From Catenovulum agarivorans DS-2 (GTDB lineage: Bacteria; Pseudomonadota; Gammaproteobacteria; Enterobacterales; Alteromonadaceae), in contig NZ_ARZY01000047.1 in assembly GCF_000568405.1 (NCBI RefSeq), positions 1-35,545 on the forward strand: a DNA stretch of 35,545 bases, in the 5' to 3' direction. Positions within the stretch are counted from its first letter, which is position 1. Each line of letters starts with the position of its first letter. The translations under genes were made by a program, and so were the position numbers. Positions 25,814 through 33,425 of the stretch are shown piece after piece. The notes beneath the pieces are model-generated. The model was given only the letters and a program-made list of their open reading frames with translations. It was not told the DNA's origin and made no database searches.

Positions 25814-27274
25814 TTACGCTAATGACGCTAAAAATGAATCTATTTCACTATAGGCTGTAACAACCGAATCTACGAATTGCTGATTTGCCAATAGTTCTTT
25901 TTCAACTATGCCGTCAATCGCTAAAAATGCACTGACGTCTGACTTGGCATCACCGGTAAAGCCACTAACAACCTGCTGCATAAGTTGATTTTTCGGATCA
26001 GCAATGTCGGCTTGCTGTTCGGTGCGAGCAACAATAAATTTAATCCAGGCTGCAACAACAATAGATAAACGTTCAATTGACCGACCAGCTGCTAAGTTTT
26101 CTTTAATTGGCTCTAAGGTACGAACTGGAATTTTTAACGAACCATCGGCTGCAATTTGAATTAACAAATGACGAATCGACGGATTGTCGTAACGCTCAAG
26201 AATGGCTTGAGCATAATCGGCAAGATCTAAACCTGCTGGCGCGTCAATCGATGGGATAATTTCGTGTTCAAGCAGCTCGCTAATAAAAGCTTTCACTTGC
26301 GTGTTATTAATAGCGTTATAAACAGTATCAATCGACAGTAAGCTGCCAATGTAAGCAAGCGCTGAATGTGTGCCATTTAAAATACGCAATTTAGTTTTTT
26401 CAAAACCGTCAACGTCGTTGGTAAACATCACACCTGCTTTTTCCCATGCTGGGCGCGCCATACTAGGAATATCTTCAATGACCCATTGCGCAAAAGGTTC
26501 ACGTTGCACAGGTACGCTATCTGTATAACGACAGTTTTCTTCCACCGCGGCAACGGTTGAACCTTCGGTTTTTGGGGTAATGCAATCAACCATGGTATTA
26601 GGGAAATGTGCATTGGCCGAAATCCAATTGGCAAGTTCAGAGTTAATTTCATTCGCTAAAGCAACAGTGGCTTTTTTCAGTTTGTCACCATTGTGCGGCA
26701 AGTTGTCGCAGGCAATAACATTAAAAGCAGGTTGCCCCTTATAAAAACGACTTAAAAAGCCTGCCACTAAAATACCTACAGCCGATTTTGGTGAAGTAAT
26801 ATTGCCAATATCATGCTGAATATTAGCTGATTGAATGTCTAAATCACCTGCTTCATTCAAACAATAACCTTTTTCAGTCACAGTTAAAGAAACCAGTTTG
26901 ACTGATGGTAAAGCCAATGTTGCTAGCACATCAGGCATTTGCTTAGATGCAACTAGAGCTTGTTTAATTGAACCTATAATTTGAAAGCTTTGTGTTTTGC
27001 CACAAACCACATTAGTGTATAAACCGTCTTGAGCGTTTATTTGATCTTTCAATTGCTCATTACTAAAGGCAACAGCACAAATTCCCCATTGTAAATCATT
27101 GGTTTGCTCTAAAACTTGTTCGGTAAATACCGCTTGATGAGAACGATGAAACGCACCTAGACCTAAATGAACAATACCAATATCTAATTCAGATCTTTTG
27201 TATGACGGTAATTGAACACCTGCTTCAGCTAGGCTTAAAGTATGTTGTGCTAGATAATCATTGCTAAGTTGCAT
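25814..27274 (-). CDS. uxuB: D-mannonate oxidoreductase (fructuronate reductase)
   Basis: Reduces D-fructuronate to D-mannonate with NADH. From ATG 27274 the protein has 486 residues, equal to E. coli UxuB; a TTG nine codons upstream is unnecessary. Long-chain mannitol dehydrogenase features are IVHLGLGAFHRSHQA (about 34-48), SLTVTEKGYC, VIACDNLPHNG, FPNTMVDCITP, and the catalytic KLRILNGTHSALAYIG. UxuB is favoured over UxaB by close similarity to the E. coli UxuB sequence as I remember it. It is the first gene of the operon and has a strong promoter with an adjacent operator. In the standard pathway UxuA would dehydrate the mannonate, but no uxuA occurs in the window. Confidence 0.92.
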   Translation of the reverse strand: MQLSNDYLAQHTLSLAEAGVQLPSYKRSELDIGIVHLGLGAFHRSHQAVFTEQVLEQTNDLQWGICAVAFSNEQLKDQINAQDGLYTNVVCGKTQSFQIIGSIKQALVASKQMPDVLATLALPSVKLVSLTVTEKGYCLNEAGDLDIQSANIQHDIGNITSPKSAVGILVAGFLSRFYKGQPAFNVIACDNLPHNGDKLKKATVALANEINSELANWISANAHFPNTMVDCITPKTEGSTVAAVEENCRYTDSVPVQREPFAQWVIEDIPSMARPAWEKAGVMFTNDVDGFEKTKLRILNGTHSALAYIGSLLSIDTVYNAINNTQVKAFISELLEHEIIPSIDAPAGLDLADYAQAILERYDNPSIRHLLIQIAADGSLKIPVRTLEPIKENLAAGRSIERLSIVVAAWIKFIVARTEQQADIADPKNQLMQQVVSGFTGDAKSDVSAFLAIDGIVEKELLANQQFVDSVVTAYSEIDSFLASLA

Positions 27275-27353
27275 AGGTGTACCTGAGTGATTTATTGACA
27301 ATTTGCTTTATAATGAGCGACTTTGATACAAAATAACTAAGTAATTGACTAAA

Positions 27354-27381
27354 ATTATAATTAAAAACCGACCATAGTCAA
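27354..27381 (-). promoter_or_regulatory. Sigma70-like promoter of the uronate operon
   Basis: On the minus strand TTGACT (27376-27381), a 16-bp spacer, and a perfect TATAAT (27354-27359). Transcription would begin near 27347, giving a leader of about 70 nt before uxuB. Confidence 0.75.
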
Positions 27382-27382
27382 G

Positions 27383-27393
27383 TGGCCTTACCA
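27383..27393 (+). promoter_or_regulatory. Operator-like site at the uxuB promoter
   Basis: TGGCCTTACCA, identical to the core of the two GH2 sites and the TonB-receptor site. It lies 1 bp upstream of the -35 box of the uxuB promoter and between uxuB and the divergent binding-protein gene, so it could control both. Confidence 0.65.
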
Positions 27394-27492
27394 ATTATTT
27401 TTAACCGAAATCTAACACTCTCATTCGAAAAATGAAAACTTTTATATGCTATATTTAAGTAACTCAAGGCATGAACTTAGGGCCGATTAACC

Positions 27493-28326
27493 ATGGCCAA
27501 GACGAAAAGCATTCTGTTTATCTTTAAAAATCTGACTCTTGTAGCCAGTCTGCTGCTATCTGCAGTTATACAAGCCAAAGATGTTATTTTGGTGACACCG
27601 AGTAGCTCGCCAATTGATGTGCGTGGAACATACGCAAGTGCCTTGTTAATACAAGCGCTGTCTCATAGCAAACCAAAACACTATAACGTAGTTTTTAGCC
27701 CACCTATGAATGAAGCCCGCGCCGAAAAACAAATGCATTTAGGGAGGAACGTACATGTAATGTGGGCAGCGGCTCGCGTTGAGTGGGAAAATACGCTAAT
27801 AGCAGTCAAACAGCCATTGCTTAAAGGCCTATTAGGTAAGCGTGTGTTCTTCATCAATAAAAATAAGCAAAACCTATTTAGCATTATACGCAATATAAAT
27901 GAACTAAAGAAACTCAGGCTGGGTACCGGGCATGTGTGGTCAATCACACGAATTTTTGAGAATAACCAATTTAACTTAGTTACTAGCTCAAGTTACGAAG
28001 GTTTATTTAAAATGCTTGCCAAAGATAGATTTGATTATTTTCCACGCGGGGTAAATGAAATATTAGAAGAGTTTGCCACGCGTAAAGAAATGTACCCTAA
28101 TATGGCAATTGAACAAGATATAGTACTGAAAACCGATTTACCAGTTTATTACTACGTAACACCAGCCAGTCCTGAAATAGCGAAAGATATTGAAGTTGGC
28201 TTAGCTGCTATTATAAAAAATGGTACTTTTGATAAATTGTTCGACCAGCATTTTAGCCAACTGCAAACATCCTTGCAGTTGACTAATCGTAAGGTATTTA
28301 AACTAACCTCACCTCATAAAGACTAG
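27493..28326 (+). CDS. Solo periplasmic solute-binding protein, paralogue of the one at 14252-15139
   Basis: A 277-residue secreted protein. Residues 1-28 form a signal peptide (KSILFIFKNLTLVASLLLSA, cleavage near IQA-KD). The bacterial solute-binding layout is visible: HVMWAAARVEWE, then LRLGTGHVWSITRIFE, then DRFDYFPRGVNEILEEF. The order and wording of these blocks match the other solo binding protein in this window. No ABC permease or ATPase is adjacent. It is divergent from uxuB and shares the operator-bearing intergenic region, which suggests co-regulation with uronate use. Ligand unknown. Confidence 0.75.
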   Translation: MAKTKSILFIFKNLTLVASLLLSAVIQAKDVILVTPSSSPIDVRGTYASALLIQALSHSKPKHYNVVFSPPMNEARAEKQMHLGRNVHVMWAAARVEWENTLIAVKQPLLKGLLGKRVFFINKNKQNLFSIIRNINELKKLRLGTGHVWSITRIFENNQFNLVTSSSYEGLFKMLAKDRFDYFPRGVNEILEEFATRKEMYPNMAIEQDIVLKTDLPVYYYVTPASPEIAKDIEVGLAAIIKNGTFDKLFDQHFSQLQTSLQLTNRKVFKLTSPHKD

Positions 28327-28332
28327 GGCAGA

Positions 28333-29874
28333 CTAATAGGCTCGTACTTTTATAAATTCACAGCCATTATTTGCAACAAGTTGCAAAGTTGTGCCACTAA
28401 AGCTACTCGAGCTGACATAATTACTGGTTATTTCAAGGCTGCCACTGCCATCAATTGATGAAACTGAACCTCTAAAATTACAACTTGAATTAGCATCACT
28501 GTCCCAAAACTGTACGTTTTCACCCGACAAACTTTGACCAAAATCAACACAGGTTGCGCCCGCCAAGGTTATTTCGGTTTTGCTGTTCCAGTTCACAGAA
28601 ACGCTTGAATCACAGCCTGACGGATCAGTTGGGGTAGTGCCACCGTCATTTGGATCTTCCGGATCGGTTGGGTCTTGTGGATCAGTCGGGTCTACTGGAT
28701 CTGTATTAGAAGGCGCTGAACCACAACCATTAGTTAATTCATCAAAGCAAGCATACGGCCCTTGGTATGGTTGCTCAATTGAAGTGTTTAACTGATCTTC
28801 AATTTTGTTTAATTGATATGTTGCATCAACCACTTTTGTACCATTATCTAGACGGGTGTTGTCTTTTGCGTACACAGTTTCTTCAAGCAACTTATAAATG
28901 GGTGATGAAGTATTTAAGGTAAATTCATTACCATAAATGTTTGATGCTCTGTGCTCTTGGTAAGTGAAAATGGCATGTGCAATGTTATTATCACCTTCCC
29001 AGTCCATTTTGTTGTATCTAACAATGACATCTGTACCTTTTAAATCGATAAAACTATCTGCTGCAGGGTTGCCACTTGTACCAATTATGCCTTTACCACT
29101 CAAATAGTTAGACTCGATAACTGTGCCTTTAGTACCCGATTTAACATCAAAAGTTTCTGCGGTAACCTCTGGCCCTATAGTACAACCACCGATTAAATTG
29201 TAATTGCTTGGGTCAAGCGTTGCTGACTCATGCCCATTGTGTGTACCAACGTAAACACCTTCACCAAAGCCTTCTTTGCCCGAGCGTTTACCCGTATTAT
29301 GGATATAACAATTGGTAAGCTTGTTATAAGAGCTCGACTTTCTGAAGTGAACAGCTTCTGCGCCAACATCAGACACTTCAACATTATCAATTACATTGTG
29401 GTTAGCACCTTCAAGCATGATGCCTTTTTGTGCAGTTTTAAATTTGAGATCTTTTATTACCCAGTGGTCACCTGTTAAATACAGGATATAACCCGAATCA
29501 ACATTTTCACCTTTTAAGGTTTGTTTGTCCGACTTAGCATAACTTCTAAGAGTAATGGGGTTAGACGAAGTACCACTTTTATCACTAAAAAAGTGCGCTG
29601 GGCTGCTACCACTATTTTCGGTCCCCTTTTGCCCAAGATAATTACCTGGGAAAACAATAATTTCATCCCCAGCACTGGCGTTTTTAAGCGCTGTTTGCAA
29701 TTCGGTTGCAGAATAAACATTGATGTTTTGTGCTGATAGTTCGAAAGAAATACCACAAGCAGTTATGGATGCGGCACAAATTGCAAAAAATGCAGAGGCC
29801 TTGAAGTTTTTATTTAGTTTTTTCATTAGAGAATGATCCCATGTGTTTAATTGTGTAAGTGCGAAGCCATTCAT
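28333..29874 (-). CDS. Secreted right-handed beta-helix protein, polysaccharide-lyase-like, with a C-terminal cysteine-rich module
   Basis: Probably a lyase or related enzyme acting on an extracellular polysaccharide. The ATG at 29874 has AAGGAA 8 nt upstream (513 aa). ATG 29826 would begin directly at the signal peptide (MKKLNKNFKAS, hydrophobic, lipobox-like ITAC) but lacks a ribosome binding site. The mature part begins NINVYSATELQTALKNASAGDEIIVFPGNY, the entry of beta-helix lyases of the pectate lyase/chondroitinase B type, followed by repeated short helix rungs to about residue 370. A linker rich in D, P and T (about 395-420) leads to a 90-residue module with several cysteines that I do not recognise and may bind carbohydrate. 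I cannot name the PL family or the catalytic residues. Confidence 0.7.
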   Translation of the reverse strand: MNGFALTQLNTWDHSLMKKLNKNFKASAFFAICAASITACGISFELSAQNINVYSATELQTALKNASAGDEIIVFPGNYLGQKGTENSGSSPAHFFSDKSGTSSNPITLRSYAKSDKQTLKGENVDSGYILYLTGDHWVIKDLKFKTAQKGIMLEGANHNVIDNVEVSDVGAEAVHFRKSSSYNKLTNCYIHNTGKRSGKEGFGEGVYVGTHNGHESATLDPSNYNLIGGCTIGPEVTAETFDVKSGTKGTVIESNYLSGKGIIGTSGNPAADSFIDLKGTDVIVRYNKMDWEGDNNIAHAIFTYQEHRASNIYGNEFTLNTSSPIYKLLEETVYAKDNTRLDNGTKVVDATYQLNKIEDQLNTSIEQPYQGPYACFDELTNGCGSAPSNTDPVDPTDPQDPTDPEDPNDGGTTPTDPSGCDSSVSVNWNSKTEITLAGATCVDFGQSLSGENVQFWDSDANSSCNFRGSVSSIDGSGSLEITSNYVSSSSFSGTTLQLVANNGCEFIKVRAY

Positions 29875-30177
29875 TTATACATTTCCTTAACATCAAAAAC
29901 ACTAGCACAACACAATTGGCCTGACAACATGATCATTTAAACAGTATTTTCAAAAAAGTGTTCCTGTAGATCGATTAAAAAACCAAATCAAATTCCACAA
30001 TAAAAACTATAAAACATCGAATAATGATAAAAATCCGCTAATTACTTCCATACAAATAAGAAAAATAAACATTTAATAAAAATTATTGGCCTTACCACTT
30101 TAACACCATACCTTTTAATGCTACCATCCAGATGTTTTTACATAAAAATAACTTTAATTAACATTATGAGGTACAAA
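29875..30177. promoter_or_regulatory. Divergent promoter region between the lyase-like gene and the TonB receptor
   Basis: Very AT-rich. It holds the operator word at 30086-30097 and a weaker relative, TTGGCCTGACAA, at 29916-29927 close to the start of the lyase-like gene. No clear -10/-35 pair was identified for either gene. Confidence 0.5.
30086..30097 (+). promoter_or_regulatory. Operator-like site upstream of the TonB receptor
   Basis: TTGGCCTTACCA, with the same 11-bp core as at the GH2 and uxuB promoters. It lies about 80 bp before the receptor start codon. Confidence 0.65.
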
Positions 30178-33165
30178 ATGAGCACCCATACTAAAACTCA
30201 GCATTTGTTTCAAAGAACCACATTAAGTGCGCTAATTGCATTGGCGTGTACACCAGCATTTGCTCAAGATGCAGCAACAAACAGCGAAGAAGAGGTAGAA
30301 GTTATTTCTATCGTAAGTAGTATTCGCGGTAACTTGCAGTCAGCCATAAACGAAAAGAAATTAGCCCCAACCATTGTTGATGGCATTTCAGCAGACGATA
30401 TTGGCACCTTACCCGCATTAGATATGGGTGAAGCGTTACAAGCTGTGCCAGGTGTACAGTTAAACCGTGAAGGTTCGCGCCGCGAATCCAGCGTAAACTT
30501 ACGTGGTTTACCCTCAGGCTTTGTATTAACTACAGCGAACGGTGTATCTATCGCTACACCAACACGTGAAGCTTCTCCTTATGGTGCGGCTAACCCATTT
30601 GGCGCATACAACCCAGCGGTATTTAATGGCATTACGGTACAAAAATCGTTAACTGCAGATATGGTTGAAGGTGGTATTGCTGGTACAGTTAACCAAAAAG
30701 TAAAAAGCCCATTACAACGTAAAAGCTCTTTACGCATGCAAATTGGTGGTAGATACGAAGAATTGGCCGACTCAATTGACCCTGAAGTTTCTATCTCAGG
30801 TTCGACTCACTTAATTGATGACGTATTAGCTGTATCTGGTACTTTGTCTTTCTCGCAACAAACATTCCGCCAAGACGTTATCCGTATTAATGCTTACGAC
30901 AGTTTAAAAGCAGCTAACTTTGCGCCAGATGGCACAGCAGAAGAACAAAGTGCTGCATATAACAGCTGGTTAAGTGAAAATAATTTACATGAAGATTCAA
31001 CCATTTTATTCCCAGGTGAGTATCGTCAACAAAGTGAAGTAAACAAAGGGGATAGGTTCTCGTTTTCTGGTGGCATTGAATACAAGCCAACTGAAAACTT
31101 AAAGCTTGGTTTTACCAGCATTATTACTGAACGTAACCTAGATGAAGCGCGTTTAGAACAGCTTGAAATGCGTTTAGATCAATCAAGCGTTAAAGTTATC
31201 CCAACATTAGATAAATACCCACTTCGCGCAACTGGCGAGAAAAACAATGCTGGTCAAGAAACCTATGTTTTGTCAGGCGTAGATTTTGAGCGCCCACGTT
31301 ATTACTTCGACAATCGTAAAGATGAACAATTGCAAGACGCTGCTGCTTATATGTTTGATGCAGAGTGGACACATGATATGTGGACAGTGGATGCAAACTT
31401 AACCTTGTCTGAAGCAACTAACCGCCGAACAGAGGTATTACTGTCTAACCGTACTAATACGCCAGCGAGTATTAAAGGTTCGGTTTACACAGGTGAAGGT
31501 GAAATTGAAAACTTTTATTTCAATATGACAGGCGCTGACCAAGCAATGGATTTTGACAATGCAGTTTGGGAGCCAAAAAACCAAGTAGCCAATACAGCCA
31601 CAACCAAAAACGCGGCTGATGGCCTATACCTACTAATTACCGGTAACTATGAGCAAGTAGCACATACAAACGACTCATTCAAATTAGATTTTACCCGCCA
31701 ATTTGACGAAGGCTTTTTGAAAAACGTTAAATTTGGTTACCGTTTTGCCGATGTTTTCCAAGATTCAACCTATGCAAAAGGTTCATCTGTGGGCGTTAAC
31801 CCAACAGGCATAATGACCAGCGATCGCATAACTGATCCTGCATATGTATCGGAAGAAGCATTCTTTGGTGGCTTAACCGATGGTTTTGTTTCAGCAGACG
31901 AAGGCTGGCGTTCATTTGATTTTGATTCAATGAATAGAGATTTAAAGAATTCGATTAAAATTGAAGACATTGCACCTGCAGGCAATGGTGAAACCGCTAA
32001 ATATACCCCAACTGGTTACATTCAACGTGGTGGTCGTCAAGCAGATGGCTTTATTTATAGCTCAGGTTTAAAAACCAATGCATTATACGGTATGGCAAAC
32101 TTTGAGTTTGAATTATTTGGCCCCATGTTGTTAAACGGTAATATTGGTGGTCGTTATATTGAATCAGAAACAGAAGCAAAAGCACCAGATGTAGGTGGCG
32201 AAGACATCAATAACTTGCCACTCGCTGTATTTAAAAACGAATACAATCACTTTTTACCAAGTGTAAACTTATCAACTAACTTAGATGACGACGAAAATGT
32301 AATTGTACGTTTTGCTTACAACAAAAACATTGCCCGCCCTGACCTGCGTTCAGCTTCACCTTCATCGAAGTTTTCTTACATTCAAGGTGTAGGTGCAACT
32401 GTGCAATTACCAGGTTCGAACATCAAACCATTTGAAGCGGATTCGTACGACTTATCACTTGAGTGGTACAACCGTGAAGGCAGTGCAATTACCTTAGCCC
32501 TATTCAAAAAAGAAATTAGCAACTTATTTGATACCCAAGACTTGTGTGAAGCTTCAGCGCTGGCAGGTACAGGTGTTGATTTAGGTAACTTAAGCGTGCA
32601 AAACGATGGTAAATGTATTACCGACGGTAACGACAATTTATCAGATCCTGACCTATTGGTTGCTGGTGACGCTGTAAATATGAGCGGTATTGTTAATATT
32701 GCGGATACCATTTCAATTAAAGGTATGGAAATTTCAATTCAACAGAATTTAGACTTTTTACCTTTCCCATGGAATGGTTTGGGTGGTGTAATTAACTACT
32801 CACAAACACAACAAGACGACAATGACGCAAACCGTATTCCGGGCATTTCAGATAAAAGCTACAACGCCATTGCATACTATGAGCAAGACAGCTTTGGTGT
32901 ACGTTTAGCTTATAACTACCGTACCGCATACGACTTACGCACCTCAGGTACAGCAAATGGTTTTGCAGATAGAAGTGTTGCTGCTGCGGGTCGTTTAGAT
33001 GCATCAGCCTACTATAAAATTACCAAAGACCTACAAATTAACTTTAAAGCTTATAACTTAACTGAGAATTTGTACGAAGAATACCAAACCCACGAGTGGA
33101 TGCCACGCGCAACCAAATACTCAGGTAAAGTATTCACCTTTGGTATTAAATACAACTTTTTATAA
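30178..33165 (+). CDS. TonB-dependent receptor, oligosaccharide uptake type
   Basis: An outer-membrane active transporter of 995 residues. The start at 30178 is chosen because GAGG lies 8 nt upstream and a clean signal peptide follows (cleavage at AFA-QD, about 29). An ATG 20 codons earlier has no such signal. A TonB-box-like EVEVISIV precedes the plug domain (about 45-170; GTLPALDMGEALQAVPGVQLNREG, VNLRGLPSGFV, ADMVEGGIAGTVN). The remainder is the barrel, ending in KYSGKVFTFGIKYNFL with the terminal phenylalanine-leucine pattern. It belongs to the Xanthomonas/Caulobacter-type receptors common in marine polysaccharide degraders. The shared operator upstream links it to the uronate operon. Confidence 0.92.
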   Translation: MSTHTKTQHLFQRTTLSALIALACTPAFAQDAATNSEEEVEVISIVSSIRGNLQSAINEKKLAPTIVDGISADDIGTLPALDMGEALQAVPGVQLNREGSRRESSVNLRGLPSGFVLTTANGVSIATPTREASPYGAANPFGAYNPAVFNGITVQKSLTADMVEGGIAGTVNQKVKSPLQRKSSLRMQIGGRYEELADSIDPEVSISGSTHLIDDVLAVSGTLSFSQQTFRQDVIRINAYDSLKAANFAPDGTAEEQSAAYNSWLSENNLHEDSTILFPGEYRQQSEVNKGDRFSFSGGIEYKPTENLKLGFTSIITERNLDEARLEQLEMRLDQSSVKVIPTLDKYPLRATGEKNNAGQETYVLSGVDFERPRYYFDNRKDEQLQDAAAYMFDAEWTHDMWTVDANLTLSEATNRRTEVLLSNRTNTPASIKGSVYTGEGEIENFYFNMTGADQAMDFDNAVWEPKNQVANTATTKNAADGLYLLITGNYEQVAHTNDSFKLDFTRQFDEGFLKNVKFGYRFADVFQDSTYAKGSSVGVNPTGIMTSDRITDPAYVSEEAFFGGLTDGFVSADEGWRSFDFDSMNRDLKNSIKIEDIAPAGNGETAKYTPTGYIQRGGRQADGFIYSSGLKTNALYGMANFEFELFGPMLLNGNIGGRYIESETEAKAPDVGGEDINNLPLAVFKNEYNHFLPSVNLSTNLDDDENVIVRFAYNKNIARPDLRSASPSSKFSYIQGVGATVQLPGSNIKPFEADSYDLSLEWYNREGSAITLALFKKEISNLFDTQDLCEASALAGTGVDLGNLSVQNDGKCITDGNDNLSDPDLLVAGDAVNMSGIVNIADTISIKGMEISIQQNLDFLPFPWNGLGGVINYSQTQQDDNDANRIPGISDKSYNAIAYYEQDSFGVRLAYNYRTAYDLRTSGTANGFADRSVAAAGRLDASAYYKITKDLQINFKAYNLTENLYEEYQTHEWMPRATKYSGKVFTFGIKYNFL

Positions 33166-33174
33166 TTGACGCAT

Positions 33175-33191
33175 GTGGGGCCTAGCCCCAC
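33175..33191 (+). terminator. GC-rich hairpin after the TonB receptor
   Basis: GTGGGGC pairs perfectly with GCCCCAC around a 3-nt loop, 10 bp after the receptor stop. There is no T-run directly after it, so it may protect the mRNA end rather than terminate. Confidence 0.5.
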
Positions 33192-33220
33192 TTATAAAAT
33201 AACCAGACGTCCGTTTGGTT

Positions 33221-33265
33221 AACAACCTAAGCCGGGGCACTAACTGGCTTAGGTTGTTTGTTTTT
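33221..33265 (+). terminator. Rho-independent terminator after the TonB receptor
   Basis: AACAACCTAAGCC pairs perfectly with GGCTTAGGTTGTT (13 bp), followed by TGTTTTT. Confidence 0.9.
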
Positions 33266-33279
33266 AAACAACATCTCAA

Positions 33280-33320
33280 TTTTTATACCTTTAGAATTTC
33301 GCGAGTTGTAAGCTATAAAT
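33280..33320 (+). repeat. 41-bp direct repeat, left copy, flanking fic
   Basis: Matches 34974-35014 at 39 of 41 positions, including 26 identical bases at the right-hand end (around TTTCGCGAGTTGTAAGC). It begins 14 bp after the TonB receptor terminator. Confidence 0.9.
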
Positions 33321-33337
33321 AATATCAGCCTTACATT

Positions 33338-33415
33338 AAAAGCTAATCACAACTTGCATTAAAAGCTAATTCAAATATACACTAAAAGCTAACAAATAAC
33401 TTCAACAAAAGCTAA
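33338..33415 (+). repeat. Four phased 9-bp repeats upstream of fic
   Basis: AAAAGCTAA occurs at 33338, 33361, 33384 and 33407, each exactly 23 bp from the next. Flanking bases are partly conserved (ATT or ACT before most copies). The last copy ends 10 bp before the fic start codon, so a bound protein would cover the ribosome binding site region. This looks like an operator array, plausibly for the DNA-binding N-terminus of the Fic protein. Confidence 0.85.
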
Positions 33416-33425
33416 CGGTGTTAAC

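Noticed and set aside
25814-27274. Altronate oxidoreductase (UxaB) instead of UxuB
   Set aside because: Motifs and length match UxuB better, and no altronate dehydratase is present; galacturonate use cannot be fully excluded because UxaC accepts both.
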